Virus record (IMG/VR): IMGVR_UViG_3300042691_036153
Location: 1-20,746 of that record
DNA: 20,746 nucleotides
Origin: a virus
Direction: 5' to 3' (one strand)
Shown: in pieces, positions 13,226 through 19,842 of the stretch
How the letters are laid out: each line of letters opens with the position of its first letter
Position numbering within the stretch: the first letter of the stretch is position 1
The notes under the pieces: generated by a model
The model's database searches: none
What the model was told of the DNA's origin: nothing
The model's input: the letters and a program-made list of their open reading frames with translations, nothing else
Position numbers and translations under genes: made by a program

Positions 13226-13426
13226 ATGCCATGGTGCTGCGCATGCAAAGAAGAGTGCAATGTGATCGAGGTTGACTTCGGGATAGGCTCTTACGAGTAT
13301 TGGGGAGCAAAGGGTGTTGACATTCAGATTGAGGAGGTGAGCTCGTGCTGCGAGGAAGACTGGACAGACGAGCCGCCAGAAGAGGACGACGATGAAGACG
13401 AAGAAAAGGAGAAATTGGATGGCTGA
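13226..13426 (+). CDS. Small CxxC phage protein with acidic tail
   Basis: 66 residues starting directly after the preceding stop. Cysteines in MPWCCACKEEC and VSSCCEEDW, with the intervening FGIGSYEYWGAKGVD, match a widespread small phage protein in which a GxYEYxGxxGxD segment lies between two Cys pairs, probably a one-zinc knuckle. The tail (EEDDDEDEEKEK) is almost entirely acidic and could mimic nucleic acid or aid solubility. The function is unknown. Its last codons contain the AAAGGAG for the next small gene. Confidence 0.75.
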   Translation: MPWCCACKEECNVIEVDFGIGSYEYWGAKGVDIQIEEVSSCCEEDWTDEPPEEDDDEDEEKEKLDG

Positions 13427-13478
13427 CGTACTATTTGGCTTGATTGCAGGTCTTGTTGCAGTAATACTGGGCTCATGA
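13419..13478 (+). CDS. 19-residue membrane peptide
   Basis: ATG 13419 has AAAGGAG at 13405-13411 with a seven-base spacer. The product, MADVLFGLIAGLVAVILGS, is essentially a single hydrophobic helix. It overlaps the CxxC-protein gene by eight bases, and its stop overlaps an ATG. Such short transmembrane peptides are easily missed and have no recognised family here; the good ribosome site is the main support. Confidence 0.45.
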   Translation: MADVLFGLIAGLVAVILGS

Positions 13479-13479
13479 G

Positions 13480-13707
13480 ATGGACGCCAATGAGTTTATT
13501 GAGATGGATCTACAGCTGGGCGAAGCGCAATCTGAAATTAGGAAGCTTCAGAAGGTCATCGAAGACCGCGACGCCACTATCAGCAGCTTGCGGGGTCTGC
13601 TCAACACAATCATCAGAACAGCTCAGGAAAGCTATTCACTCGGCTCAGAAAGAACTAGAGGATTTCCAGCGCCAAGTGGACAAGAAGTGTCAAAAGAAGC
13701 GTTTTGA
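13480..13707 (+). CDS. Coiled-coil protein, apparently frameshifted
   Basis: In this frame residues 1-50 are natural coiled coil (MDANEFIEMDLQLGEAQ, SEIRKLQKVIEDRDATI), then LLNTIIRTAQESYS, and the end (ERTRGFPAPSGQEVSKEAF) reads as out-of-frame sequence. In the +1 frame, which ends at 13720, the coiled coil resumes (EQLRKAIHSAQKELEDFQRQ, then VDKKCQKKRFDSEI) but that frame has only poor sequence before and no suitable start. The full-length product would therefore be about 79 residues, ending at 13720, after a single +1 shift between about 13590 and 13660; GAAAG at 13648-13652 or GGGG near 13592 are candidate sites. The cause may be a real indel, a sequencing error or recoding. Confidence 0.6.
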   Translation: MDANEFIEMDLQLGEAQSEIRKLQKVIEDRDATISSLRGLLNTIIRTAQESYSLGSERTRGFPAPSGQEVSKEAF

Positions 13708-13760
13708 TAGCGAGATCTAATGTAAGATGACTTAGCTTGCGGTTGCCAACTCAAGCTTTT

Positions 13761-13787
13761 GAGGGCCTCGATGGGCCCTCTTTTTTT
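13761..13787 (+). terminator. Strong rho-independent terminator
   Basis: A perfect 7-base-pair stem GAGGGCC/GGCCCTC with a six-base loop (13761-13780) is followed by seven T (13781-13787). It ends the small-gene operon and shields it from the convergent minus-strand regulator gene. Confidence 0.92.
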
Positions 13788-13796
13788 AACCTCGCA

Positions 13797-14246
13797 CTAC
13801 GCAGCTTCGTCAGGATCCTTACGCAGCTTGCATCCCAGGTCCATTGGATCTACCTTCAAGAAGTCAAAGACAGCCTTGCGGCGCTTCTCGGTTCTTTGAC
13901 CTCCACACTGGCTGCATTGATGACCACACACATTGCAGTAAGACGGTGGGCTTTCGAATGCCTTGACGACGCGGCGCTTGTGCTCCTGGCGGCAATGATC
14001 GAGATACTGTGGCTGCCAACCACGGATTGCGATGAGCTCGTCGATTGCAGCGATCACGTGATGACTGACCTTGCGCCCCTTAATGGCGTTAAAGAACGTG
14101 CCGCGTGAAAGATCTAGACCATCAGCTGATTCGCGGTCATACAAGCGACTGATGTTCGGGTGCCCTGAGCCATACTCACTGGCCCATAACAAGATCTTCA
14201 CGGTGTCTAAGTCGAGTGCCGTTGTTGCTTCTACAGGACGTGACAT
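13797..14246 (-). CDS. Putative zinc-binding transcriptional regulator
   Basis: 149 residues on the minus strand from ATG at 14246, with AAAGGAG six bases upstream (14253-14259); the longer frame from 14309 would start within the promoter. The N-terminal ~80 residues are helical and include LSRGTFFNAIKGRKVSHHV (about 46-64), compatible with a helix-turn-helix. Residues 104-114 form a C-x2-C-x3-C-x2-C knuckle, flanked by basic segments (HKRRVVK, RTEKRRK). The order helical domain plus zinc knuckle plus basic residues suggests a DNA- or RNA-polymerase-binding phage regulator, for instance of late genes or of Q-antiterminator type, but it matches none clearly. Its position opposite the late operon and divergent promoter supports regulation. 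Confidence 0.65.
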   Translation of the reverse strand: MSRPVEATTALDLDTVKILLWASEYGSGHPNISRLYDRESADGLDLSRGTFFNAIKGRKVSHHVIAAIDELIAIRGWQPQYLDHCRQEHKRRVVKAFESPPSYCNVCGHQCSQCGGQRTEKRRKAVFDFLKVDPMDLGCKLRKDPDEAA

Positions 14247-14277
14247 TTGATTCTCCTTTCTAAATGATGAGAGATCT

Positions 14278-14306
14278 ATTATACATTGCATTTTGTGTAA
14301 GTTGTA
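14278..14306 (-). promoter_or_regulatory. Minus-strand sigma70-like promoter for the regulator gene
   Basis: A perfect TATAAT on the minus strand (14278-14283) lies about 30 bases before the regulator's start codon, with its ribosome site in between. The -35 region at 14301-14306 (TACAAC on the minus strand, 17-base spacer) is poor, so an activator or another spacing may be used. A TTGTACAA palindrome (14302-14309) overlaps the -35 and may be an operator. Confidence 0.6.
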
Positions 14307-14311
14307 CAAAG

Positions 14312-14331
14312 TGCGTGATGTGCTGCGTGAT
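14312..14331. repeat. TGCGTGAT direct repeats
   Basis: Two identical TGCGTGAT copies, 14312-14319 and 14324-14331, lie 12 bases apart just upstream of the regulator's minus-strand promoter. Near one helical turn apart, they could be a regulator-binding site. Confidence 0.5.
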
Positions 14332-14359
14332 TTTATCTTTTTGTCAGTGGACTCGTCCC

Positions 14360-14381
14360 AAAATCCCTATAGAGGGTTTTT
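14360..14381. other. Hairpin with A-run and T-run flanks
   Basis: AAAA-T-CCCT / AGGG-T-TTTT with an ATAG loop: a short symmetric structure that could act as a weak bidirectional terminator between divergent transcripts. The core CCCTATAGAGGG also looks like the start region of T7-class phage promoters; neither role can be proved from the sequence. Confidence 0.35.
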
Positions 14382-14397
14382 AGAGGCATAAAAGAGT

Positions 14398-14419
14398 GAA
14401 TCAATACAATCTGTTATGG
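14398..14419 (+). repeat. 22-base direct repeat, copy 1
   Basis: Matches 14473-14494 at 18 of 22 positions and shares TCTGTTATGG exactly; the TGTTATGGT end resembles an extended -10 element. Confidence 0.6.
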
Positions 14420-14436
14420 TCTCGCGCGATCTAGAG

Positions 14437-14456
14437 ACGAACGAACGAACGAATGA
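14437..14456. repeat. ACGA tetranucleotide tandem repeat
   Basis: Four ACGA units followed by a variant ATGA (14437-14456). It could be a slippage-prone spacer between promoter elements; no coding frame uses it. Confidence 0.75.
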
Positions 14457-14466
14457 AATATTTAAT

Positions 14467-14495
14467 TTGTATGGATCAGTTCACTCTGTTATGGC
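14467..14495 (+). promoter_or_regulatory. Candidate plus-strand promoter upstream of terS
   Basis: TTGTAT (14467-14472), a 17-base spacer, and TATGGC (14490-14495) preceded by TG one base before, i.e. an extended -10. The -10 lies within the second copy of the direct repeat (14473-14494). It points toward the terminase operon about 100 bases away. Confidence 0.4.
14473..14494 (+). repeat. 22-base direct repeat, copy 2
   Basis: Second copy, 75 bases downstream of 14398-14419, ending in the same TCTGTTATGG. Repetition at fixed elements near the divergent start suggests duplicated promoters or operators. Confidence 0.6.
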
Positions 14496-14518
14496 TGAAA
14501 AAAACATCTATAGCGTTT

Positions 14519-14547
14519 TTGAGCTGGGCTATGTACGTTGTTACGCT
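14519..14547 (+). promoter_or_regulatory. Second candidate plus-strand promoter upstream of terS
   Basis: TTGAGC (14519-14524), a 17-base spacer and TACGCT (14542-14547) with TG at the extended -10 position. The hexamers are weak, but the TGTTACGCT string is close to the TGTTATGG motifs of the two direct repeats; all may be variants of one phage promoter type. Confidence 0.3.
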
Positions 14548-14591
14548 GTACGATCTAAAATAGAAAACAAATAGAATTTAAGGAGCCTGCT

Positions 14592-14912
14592 ATGCCATTC
14601 CAGAAGGGCGTTAAACCAGAGGGATCCGGTCGCAAGAAAGGATCGCAGAATAAGCGCAATATCGAGCGTCAAGAGATCTTCGATCGCATCGTCGACAAGC
14701 ACGGTGATCCACTCGAAGCCTTGGCCGAGATGGCCTTCGACCCTAACCACGATCTGATGGTCCGCAAAGACTGTCTCAAGGAAGTGGTTCAGTATGGTCA
14801 TGCCAAGAAGAAAGCAATCGAGATCAGTGGACCTGATGGAGGCCCGATCGAGATGCGTCTTGAACTGATTGAACAGATCACTGCCCTAATTGAGAAGCTC
14901 AACAGCAAATGA
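14592..14912 (+). CDS. terS: Terminase small subunit-like protein
   Basis: 106 residues, AAGGAG six bases upstream. The N-terminus FQKGVKPEGSGRKKGSQNK is the basic DNA-binding type seen in many short phage terminase small subunits; the middle GDPLEALAEMAFD and LMVRKDCLKEVVQYGHAKKK are helical, followed by AIEISGPDGGPI. The small subunit recognises the packaging start site and loads the large subunit. The call rests on this N-terminal pattern plus position immediately before terL, sharing an ATGA overlap. Confidence 0.82.
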   Translation: MPFQKGVKPEGSGRKKGSQNKRNIERQEIFDRIVDKHGDPLEALAEMAFDPNHDLMVRKDCLKEVVQYGHAKKKAIEISGPDGGPIEMRLELIEQITALIEKLNSK

Positions 14913-16387
14913 CCGCGCTGTCGAAGCAAGAGCTCTCGCTCATTCAGACTAACCTCGCGCACCTCGAGATCTCAGACCTTGAGCTGCTTGCATGGCGTCT
15001 CAAATGGAAAGCCACAGCAAGGCCTGAACAGGTCACGCCAGCTGGTGATTGGACCGTATGGCTGATCCTCGCAGGTCGTGGGTTCGGTAAGACAAGAACC
15101 GGTGCCGAAGACATCGCAGACTACGCGGTCAAGAACCCAGGTGTTCGCTGCGGGGTCATTGCACCAACGTCTGCTGACATCCGAGGCGTTTGCTTTGAAG
15201 GAGAGTCAGGCATCATCAACACGCTGCCAGTGAGCCTGATTGAGAACTACAACAAGTCGATCGCCGAGATCACATTGACCAATGGATCATCGATCCGGGG
15301 CTTCTCTGCTGAGGAACCTAGCCGTCTACGTGGTCCGCAGTTCCACAGAGTCTGGTGCGATGAGCTAGCTGCTTGGCAATACTGCGAAGAGACCTGGGAC
15401 ATGATGCGGTTTGGATTGCGTCTTGGTGACCATCCACAGGTTGTGGTGACCACGACCCCACGGCCCATAGAGCTAGTAAGGCAGCTGATCAAGGACTCTA
15501 CGAAGAAGGACAGCAAGGTCCACCTTACCAAAGGATCAACATACGACAATGCTGCGAACTTGGCCAAGTCATTCCTTGAACAGATCACGCAGTACGAAGG
15601 AACACAGTTAGGCCGCCAAGAGATCCACGCCGAGGTCATCGACCCAGAAGAGTCAGGCATCATCAAACGCAGCTGGATCAAGCTGTGGTCCAAGGATAAG
15701 CCGCTTCCTGGCCTTGAGTACATTGTCATGAGCCTTGACACGGCATTCACTGAGAAGACTACAGACCGCAAGAATCACGATCCTGACCCCACGGCCTGCT
15801 CCGTATGGGGCGTGTTCAGGCACGACAAGAAGCCTGCATTCATTCTCCTTGACTGCTGGCAAGATCACCTTGGGTTGCCAGGCCTGATCGAGCGAGTCAA
15901 AAAAGAGTACACCGTCAGGTACGGCGACGATGACATGAAGCCCATGATCAAGCCGCTTGTAGGCCCGAAACAGTCTTACCTGACCGGACGCAGCCCAGAC
16001 TTGCTGATCATCGAGGACAAAGGATCAGGTATCAGCCTGCGCCAGATGCTAGCCCGTGAGGACATCCTGTCGTATCCATACAACCCCGGACGAGCGGACA
16101 AGCTCAGCAGATTGCATGCCGTATCACATTTATTTGCCCACGGGTTCGTTTGGGTAGTAGAATCTGACAAGCGGCCTGGGAATCCACGTTCCTGGGCAGA
16201 CCCATTGATTACGCAGCTTTGCAGCTTTACTGGAGAGGGTTCAATTAAGCATGATGACTTTGTCGACAGCACAACTCAAGCGCTCAGGCTACTTGCCGAT
16301 CGCAATGTGCTCTCAGTCACCAAGCCAACTCCAGAGAGACGCGAAGCTTCAAACAAACCGCAGTTAGTTAACCCCTACGCTGCATGA
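14909..16387 (+). CDS. terL: Terminase large subunit
   Basis: 492 residues. The ATPase domain has Walker A AGRGFGKT (Lys61), Walker B ending in Asp151-Glu152 (VWCDE), and a coupling motif region TTTPRP (181-186). The C-terminal RNase H-like nuclease has acidic residues at SLDTAF (Asp277), IIEDKGSG (Glu369/Asp370) and HDDFVDS (Asp449, Asp450, Asp453). It packages concatemeric genomic DNA into procapsids through the portal and cuts it. It is of the Terminase_6 type. Start at the ATGA overlap with terS; stop TGA 15 bases before the portal start, in one late operon. Confidence 0.97.
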   Translation: MTALSKQELSLIQTNLAHLEISDLELLAWRLKWKATARPEQVTPAGDWTVWLILAGRGFGKTRTGAEDIADYAVKNPGVRCGVIAPTSADIRGVCFEGESGIINTLPVSLIENYNKSIAEITLTNGSSIRGFSAEEPSRLRGPQFHRVWCDELAAWQYCEETWDMMRFGLRLGDHPQVVVTTTPRPIELVRQLIKDSTKKDSKVHLTKGSTYDNAANLAKSFLEQITQYEGTQLGRQEIHAEVIDPEESGIIKRSWIKLWSKDKPLPGLEYIVMSLDTAFTEKTTDRKNHDPDPTACSVWGVFRHDKKPAFILLDCWQDHLGLPGLIERVKKEYTVRYGDDDMKPMIKPLVGPKQSYLTGRSPDLLIIEDKGSGISLRQMLAREDILSYPYNPGRADKLSRLHAVSHLFAHGFVWVVESDKRPGNPRSWADPLITQLCSFTGEGSIKHDDFVDSTTQALRLLADRNVLSVTKPTPERREASNKPQLVNPYAA

Positions 16388-16401
16388 GACCGGAGAATTG
16401 A

Positions 16402-18945
16402 ATGGCTGAACGTGATGATGACAACCTAGGCGAGATGATCGATCTTCCGGATGAGGACAGCGGTGTCGAGGATACAGAAGACGGCGGTGCGCTAGTCACG
16501 ATCGACGAATCACCAACTCCGGCTGACTCAGAGTTTTATGCAAACCTTGCTGAGACAATGCCGTCCTATGAGCTGGCGAACCTAGGCTCAAGTCTGTGCG
16601 ACATCATTGAGAAGGACAAGGAAGCTCGCAAGCGTCGTGATGAGCAGTATGAAGAGGGCATCAGACGTACTGGCCTTGGTGAAGATGCTCCTGGCGGTGC
16701 TTCATTCACAGGTGCATCAAAAGTTGTTCACCCGATGTTGACTCAAGCTTGCGTGGACTTTGCAGCTCGTGTCATGAAAGAGATGTTCCCACCTGATGGA
16801 CCAGCTCGTGAGAAGATTGTTGGCGAACCTACCTTGGACAAGGTTGAGAAAGCCCAGCGAATCACCAAGTACACAAACTGGCAGCTCACAGAGCAGATGC
16901 CTGAATTCAGAGCCGAGCTCGAGCAGCTAGCGACTCAGTTGCCTTTGGGCGGTGGTCAGTACCTCAAGATGACGTGGGATGGCAACAAGAAGCGTCCAGT
17001 CCCAATGTTCGTTCCGATTGACGATGTCTATCTGCCATTCGCAGCGACAAACTTCTACACAGCCGAGCGCAAGACCCATGTACAGTACATCACTCGCATC
17101 GAGTATGAGAAGCGCATTCAGGCTGGTGACTACCTTGACGTTGATCTTCGCGTTGATCCACTACCGCCAGACGAATCTAAAGCTTCAAAGGCCAATGACA
17201 AGATCGAAGGACGCCAGTCTGATGGCTACAACATCGATGGTCTAAGAACCATCTACGAATGCTATGTGATCCAAGACCTGGACAACGATGACGGCATCGC
17301 TCCATACGTGATCAGCATTGACAAGAACACGCAGCGAGTGCTCAGCATCTATCGCAACTGGGAAGAGGATGACGAGACCAAAGACGAGATGCAATGGCTT
17401 GTTGAGTTCCCATTCGTCCCTTGGCGTGGCGCTTATCCAATCGGCCTGATCCACATGATCGGTGGCTTGAGTGCCGGTGCAACAGGTGCTCTTCGCGCCC
17501 TCCTTGATTCAGCTCACATCAACAACTTCCCTGGCCTCTTGAAGCTCAAGTCAGGTGCAGGCGGCCAGACAGACCGTGTTGATCCTACCGAAGTGAAAGA
17601 GATCGAAGGCACATTTGGCCAAGACGATATTCGCAAGGTGCTGATGGCAATGCCATACAACCCACCGAGCCCAGTCTTATTCCAGCTGCTTGGCTTCTTG
17701 GTTGATGCTAGCCAGAACGTGGTCCGCACGACATTTGAAGAGTTTGCAGATAGCAATGCCAACACGCCAGTAGGTACAACCTTGGCTCGTCTTGAGCAAG
17801 GCATGGTTGTGTTCTCTGCAATTCACGCTCGCATGCACGATGCAATGGCTCGTGTGTTGAAGCTCTTGTTCCGTTTAAACCGCACCTACCTTGAAGAAGC
17901 ACAGGTCGTTGACGAGACAGGCGAGTTGATGGTTAAACGTTCGGACTTTGAAGGTCCAATGAACGTGGTCCCTGTATCAGACCCGAACATCTTCAGTGAA
18001 GCCCAGCGCTTTGCTCAGATCCAGGCAGTCATGCAGCGTGCCAAAGAGATGCCTCAGCTCTATGACCTACGCAAGGTCGAAGAGATGTTCTTGGTTCGCT
18101 TGAAGATTCCTCAGGGCAAAGACTTGTTGCTACCGAAGCAGCAGCCGCTGGAATTGAATGCAGTGAACGAGAACATTGCAGCCACGATGAAGCGACCAAT
18201 TGTCGCGTTCCCAGAGCAAGATCATCTGGCTCACTTGCAGGTGCACTTGGACTTCGTAACAAACCCAATGTTCGGTGGTAACAGGATCATCGGGCCTCAA
18301 TGCGTGCCTATCTTGCTTGACCACATCAAGGAGCACATGGTCTTATGGTATGCGAACCAGATCTTCAATGAAGCATCTGACGCTGCGCAAGTAGACATTG
18401 GCGAGATTCAGAAGGGCGCAACGACCGAAGAGAAGCAGTCACTCGACAAGATGCTGGCTGCCACATCCCAGGTTGTGTCCCAACAAGCCGAAGAGACGTT
18501 CAGCTCAATACCGCAGATCATTCAAACTGCAATCGAGACCCTCCAGGCCATGATGCCTCCGCCTCAGATGCCAAACGATCCACGTGTCGAGGTCATGAAG
18601 CAGCAAGTAGAGGCCCAGGCAGCAAGAGACCAGGCCGATGCTCAGTTCAAGCAGACCAAGTTGCAGCAAGACGCCCAGATCAAGGCTCAAGAGATGCAGA
18701 CCAGAAGCCAGGAGAAGATGCAAGATCTTCAAGCTCGTATGGCAATGCTGCAAGAAGATCTCAAGAAAGAGATGATGCGTCAAGAGGCCGAGGATCGCCG
18801 TGTACAAGCCCAGATCCAAGCTCGCCTCGAGATGAACGAGTCCGACAACCAAACAGCCAAGCAGCTTGCTGCCTTAGAGGTAGCAACTGGCGAAAGAATC
18901 GCGGTCTCAACAGGGACCGGGATAAACCCCACCCCACGTAGATAA
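16402..18945 (+). CDS. Portal protein (P22-class podovirus type)
   Basis: 847 residues; GGAG six bases upstream. The acidic N-terminus (first ~45 residues) precedes a conserved core with KVVHPMLTQACVDFAARVMKE, later VPWRGAYPIGLIHMIGGLSAGATGALR and the PVGTTLARLEQG segment, all typical of large podovirus portals. The last ~150 residues are Gln/Glu/Lys/Arg-rich helical coiled coil (starting at QMPNDPRVEVMKQQVEAQ), compatible with the barrel helix of P22-type portals. A dodecamer forms the DNA entry vertex and docks the terminase. Size and order (after terL, before scaffold) fit well. Confidence 0.92.
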   Translation: MAERDDDNLGEMIDLPDEDSGVEDTEDGGALVTIDESPTPADSEFYANLAETMPSYELANLGSSLCDIIEKDKEARKRRDEQYEEGIRRTGLGEDAPGGASFTGASKVVHPMLTQACVDFAARVMKEMFPPDGPAREKIVGEPTLDKVEKAQRITKYTNWQLTEQMPEFRAELEQLATQLPLGGGQYLKMTWDGNKKRPVPMFVPIDDVYLPFAATNFYTAERKTHVQYITRIEYEKRIQAGDYLDVDLRVDPLPPDESKASKANDKIEGRQSDGYNIDGLRTIYECYVIQDLDNDDGIAPYVISIDKNTQRVLSIYRNWEEDDETKDEMQWLVEFPFVPWRGAYPIGLIHMIGGLSAGATGALRALLDSAHINNFPGLLKLKSGAGGQTDRVDPTEVKEIEGTFGQDDIRKVLMAMPYNPPSPVLFQLLGFLVDASQNVVRTTFEEFADSNANTPVGTTLARLEQGMVVFSAIHARMHDAMARVLKLLFRLNRTYLEEAQVVDETGELMVKRSDFEGPMNVVPVSDPNIFSEAQRFAQIQAVMQRAKEMPQLYDLRKVEEMFLVRLKIPQGKDLLLPKQQPLELNAVNENIAATMKRPIVAFPEQDHLAHLQVHLDFVTNPMFGGNRIIGPQCVPILLDHIKEHMVLWYANQIFNEASDAAQVDIGEIQKGATTEEKQSLDKMLAATSQVVSQQAEETFSSIPQIIQTAIETLQAMMPPPQMPNDPRVEVMKQQVEAQAARDQADAQFKQTKLQQDAQIKAQEMQTRSQEKMQDLQARMAMLQEDLKKEMMRQEAEDRRVQAQIQARLEMNESDNQTAKQLAALEVATGERIAVSTGTGINPTPRR

Positions 18946-18954
18946 GGAGTAATC

Positions 18955-19182
18955 ATGGAAGCAATAAAGCTACACAAATTGATGGCCATGGGTAAAGGCT
19001 ATCCAAAGGCGAAGAAGATCTCCAGTGATCCTTCTCCTAAGGCACCAATGCCCAGCGCAGACTACAAGACCACACCTAAGATGAAGACAGAGACTGTCAA
19101 GGGTGAAGGTAACGGCGGCACTAACAGCCAGCGCGGTACCGGCAAGAACATGATCTCAACCGTCATGGGCGGCCGTAAGTAA
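18955..19182 (+). CDS. Small basic hypothetical protein in head module
   Basis: 75 residues, AAGGAG at 18944-18949 and five-base spacer. Low-complexity and basic (GKGYPKAKKISSDPSPKAP, later TGKNMISTVMGGRK), Gly/Lys/Ser/Pro-rich, probably disordered. It lies between portal and scaffold genes, where small structural or assembly proteins are common; no function is recognised. It ends in TAATGA with the next start. Confidence 0.72.
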   Translation: MEAIKLHKLMAMGKGYPKAKKISSDPSPKAPMPSADYKTTPKMKTETVKGEGNGGTNSQRGTGKNMISTVMGGRK

Positions 19183-19382
19183 TGATTGACAAATTCTTCG
19201 CGAAGATCCAGGCTGAAAAGGAAAAGATGGCTCACGAAGCCGTCGCCGTTAAGCCAGGTGAGGGCAAGGACATCAGTTTTGAGTATGGCTACAGACAAGG
19301 CGTTTATCAAGGCCTTGAGATGGCTAAGCAACTGATCGAAAGTGTCCTTCGCGATCAAGACAAACGAGATTCAGATTTATAA
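19182..19382 (+). CDS. Small helical protein in head module
   Basis: 66 residues. The start overlaps the previous TAA. A basic N-terminal helix (MIDKFFAKIQAEKEKMAHEA) is followed by FEYGYRQGVYQGLEMAKQLIESVL, a helix pattern (GxxxGxxxGL) common in small phage proteins encoded between portal and scaffold. The role is unknown. No ribosome site is strong, so translational coupling is likely. Confidence 0.72.
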   Translation: MIDKFFAKIQAEKEKMAHEAVAVKPGEGKDISFEYGYRQGVYQGLEMAKQLIESVLRDQDKRDSDL

Positions 19383-19403
19383 ACCCAGCAGCCGGAGAAG
19401 CGA

Positions 19404-19823
19404 ATGCTACTAGAAACACCACTATCAATGTCGTATGACTCAATCGAGGATGCCTTTCCAGATGTAGATCCTGGCATCATTCCATTTGGAAGCCGAGTCA
19501 TGGTTCAAATTCGTCGGGCCAAGAGCCAGACAAGTGGGGGTATTTACATCCCTGAAGAAGCACGTAAGACAGAAGCTAGCAACACCCAGGTGGCTAAGAT
19601 TGCAGCCATTGGTCCGTTGGCTTACAAGAATCGAAGCACCATGGAGTCGTGGCCGGAAGGCAATTGGTGCCAAATCGGTGATTTCGTCCGCACACCGAAA
19701 TATGGCGGCGATCGTTGGTCTGTAAAGTCCGGCGATGAGGAGATCGAATTCGTGATCTTTAATGACCTTGACATTATCGGCAAGGTTACCATCGATCCGA
19801 CCCAGATCAGGGCGTTTATCTAA
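19404..19823 (+). CDS. GroES-like co-chaperonin
   Basis: 139 residues; GGAG seven bases upstream of ATG 19404. A ~25-residue acidic N-terminal extension precedes the Cpn10 fold: IIPFGSRVMVQIRRAKSQT, the mobile-loop-like SGGIYIPE (compare GroES SAGGIVL), VAKIAAIGPLAY, then GDFVRTPKYGGDRW and EEIEFVIFNDLDIIGKV. It would cap host GroEL to fold the capsid protein, as T4 gp31 does. No GroEL gene is seen. The position between portal and scaffold supports a head-assembly role. The fold call is strong; functional replacement of host GroES is inference. Confidence 0.88.
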   Translation: MLLETPLSMSYDSIEDAFPDVDPGIIPFGSRVMVQIRRAKSQTSGGIYIPEEARKTEASNTQVAKIAAIGPLAYKNRSTMESWPEGNWCQIGDFVRTPKYGGDRWSVKSGDEEIEFVIFNDLDIIGKVTIDPTQIRAFI

Positions 19824-19842
19824 CTGCTGAAAGGAGCAGGCA

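Noticed and set aside
13475-13720. Frame starting at ATG 13475 as an independent gene
   Set aside because: Its first ~45 codons read as an out-of-frame copy of the coiled-coil gene; only the C-terminal half looks genuine, so a frameshift explains it better.
14437-14456. CRISPR or replication-origin iterons
   Set aside because: A single four-base tandem repeat of about 20 bases has no spacers and is too short and simple for iterons or a CRISPR array.
15247-15771. 174-codon minus-strand frame inside terL
   Set aside because: It lies opposite the ATPase-nuclease core of the terminase; the composition is a mirror of that gene.
18505-18852. 115-codon leucine/histidine-rich minus-strand frame inside the portal gene
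   Set aside because: It is the complement of the Gln/Glu-rich coiled coil of the portal, which automatically gives Leu- and His-rich antisense sequence.
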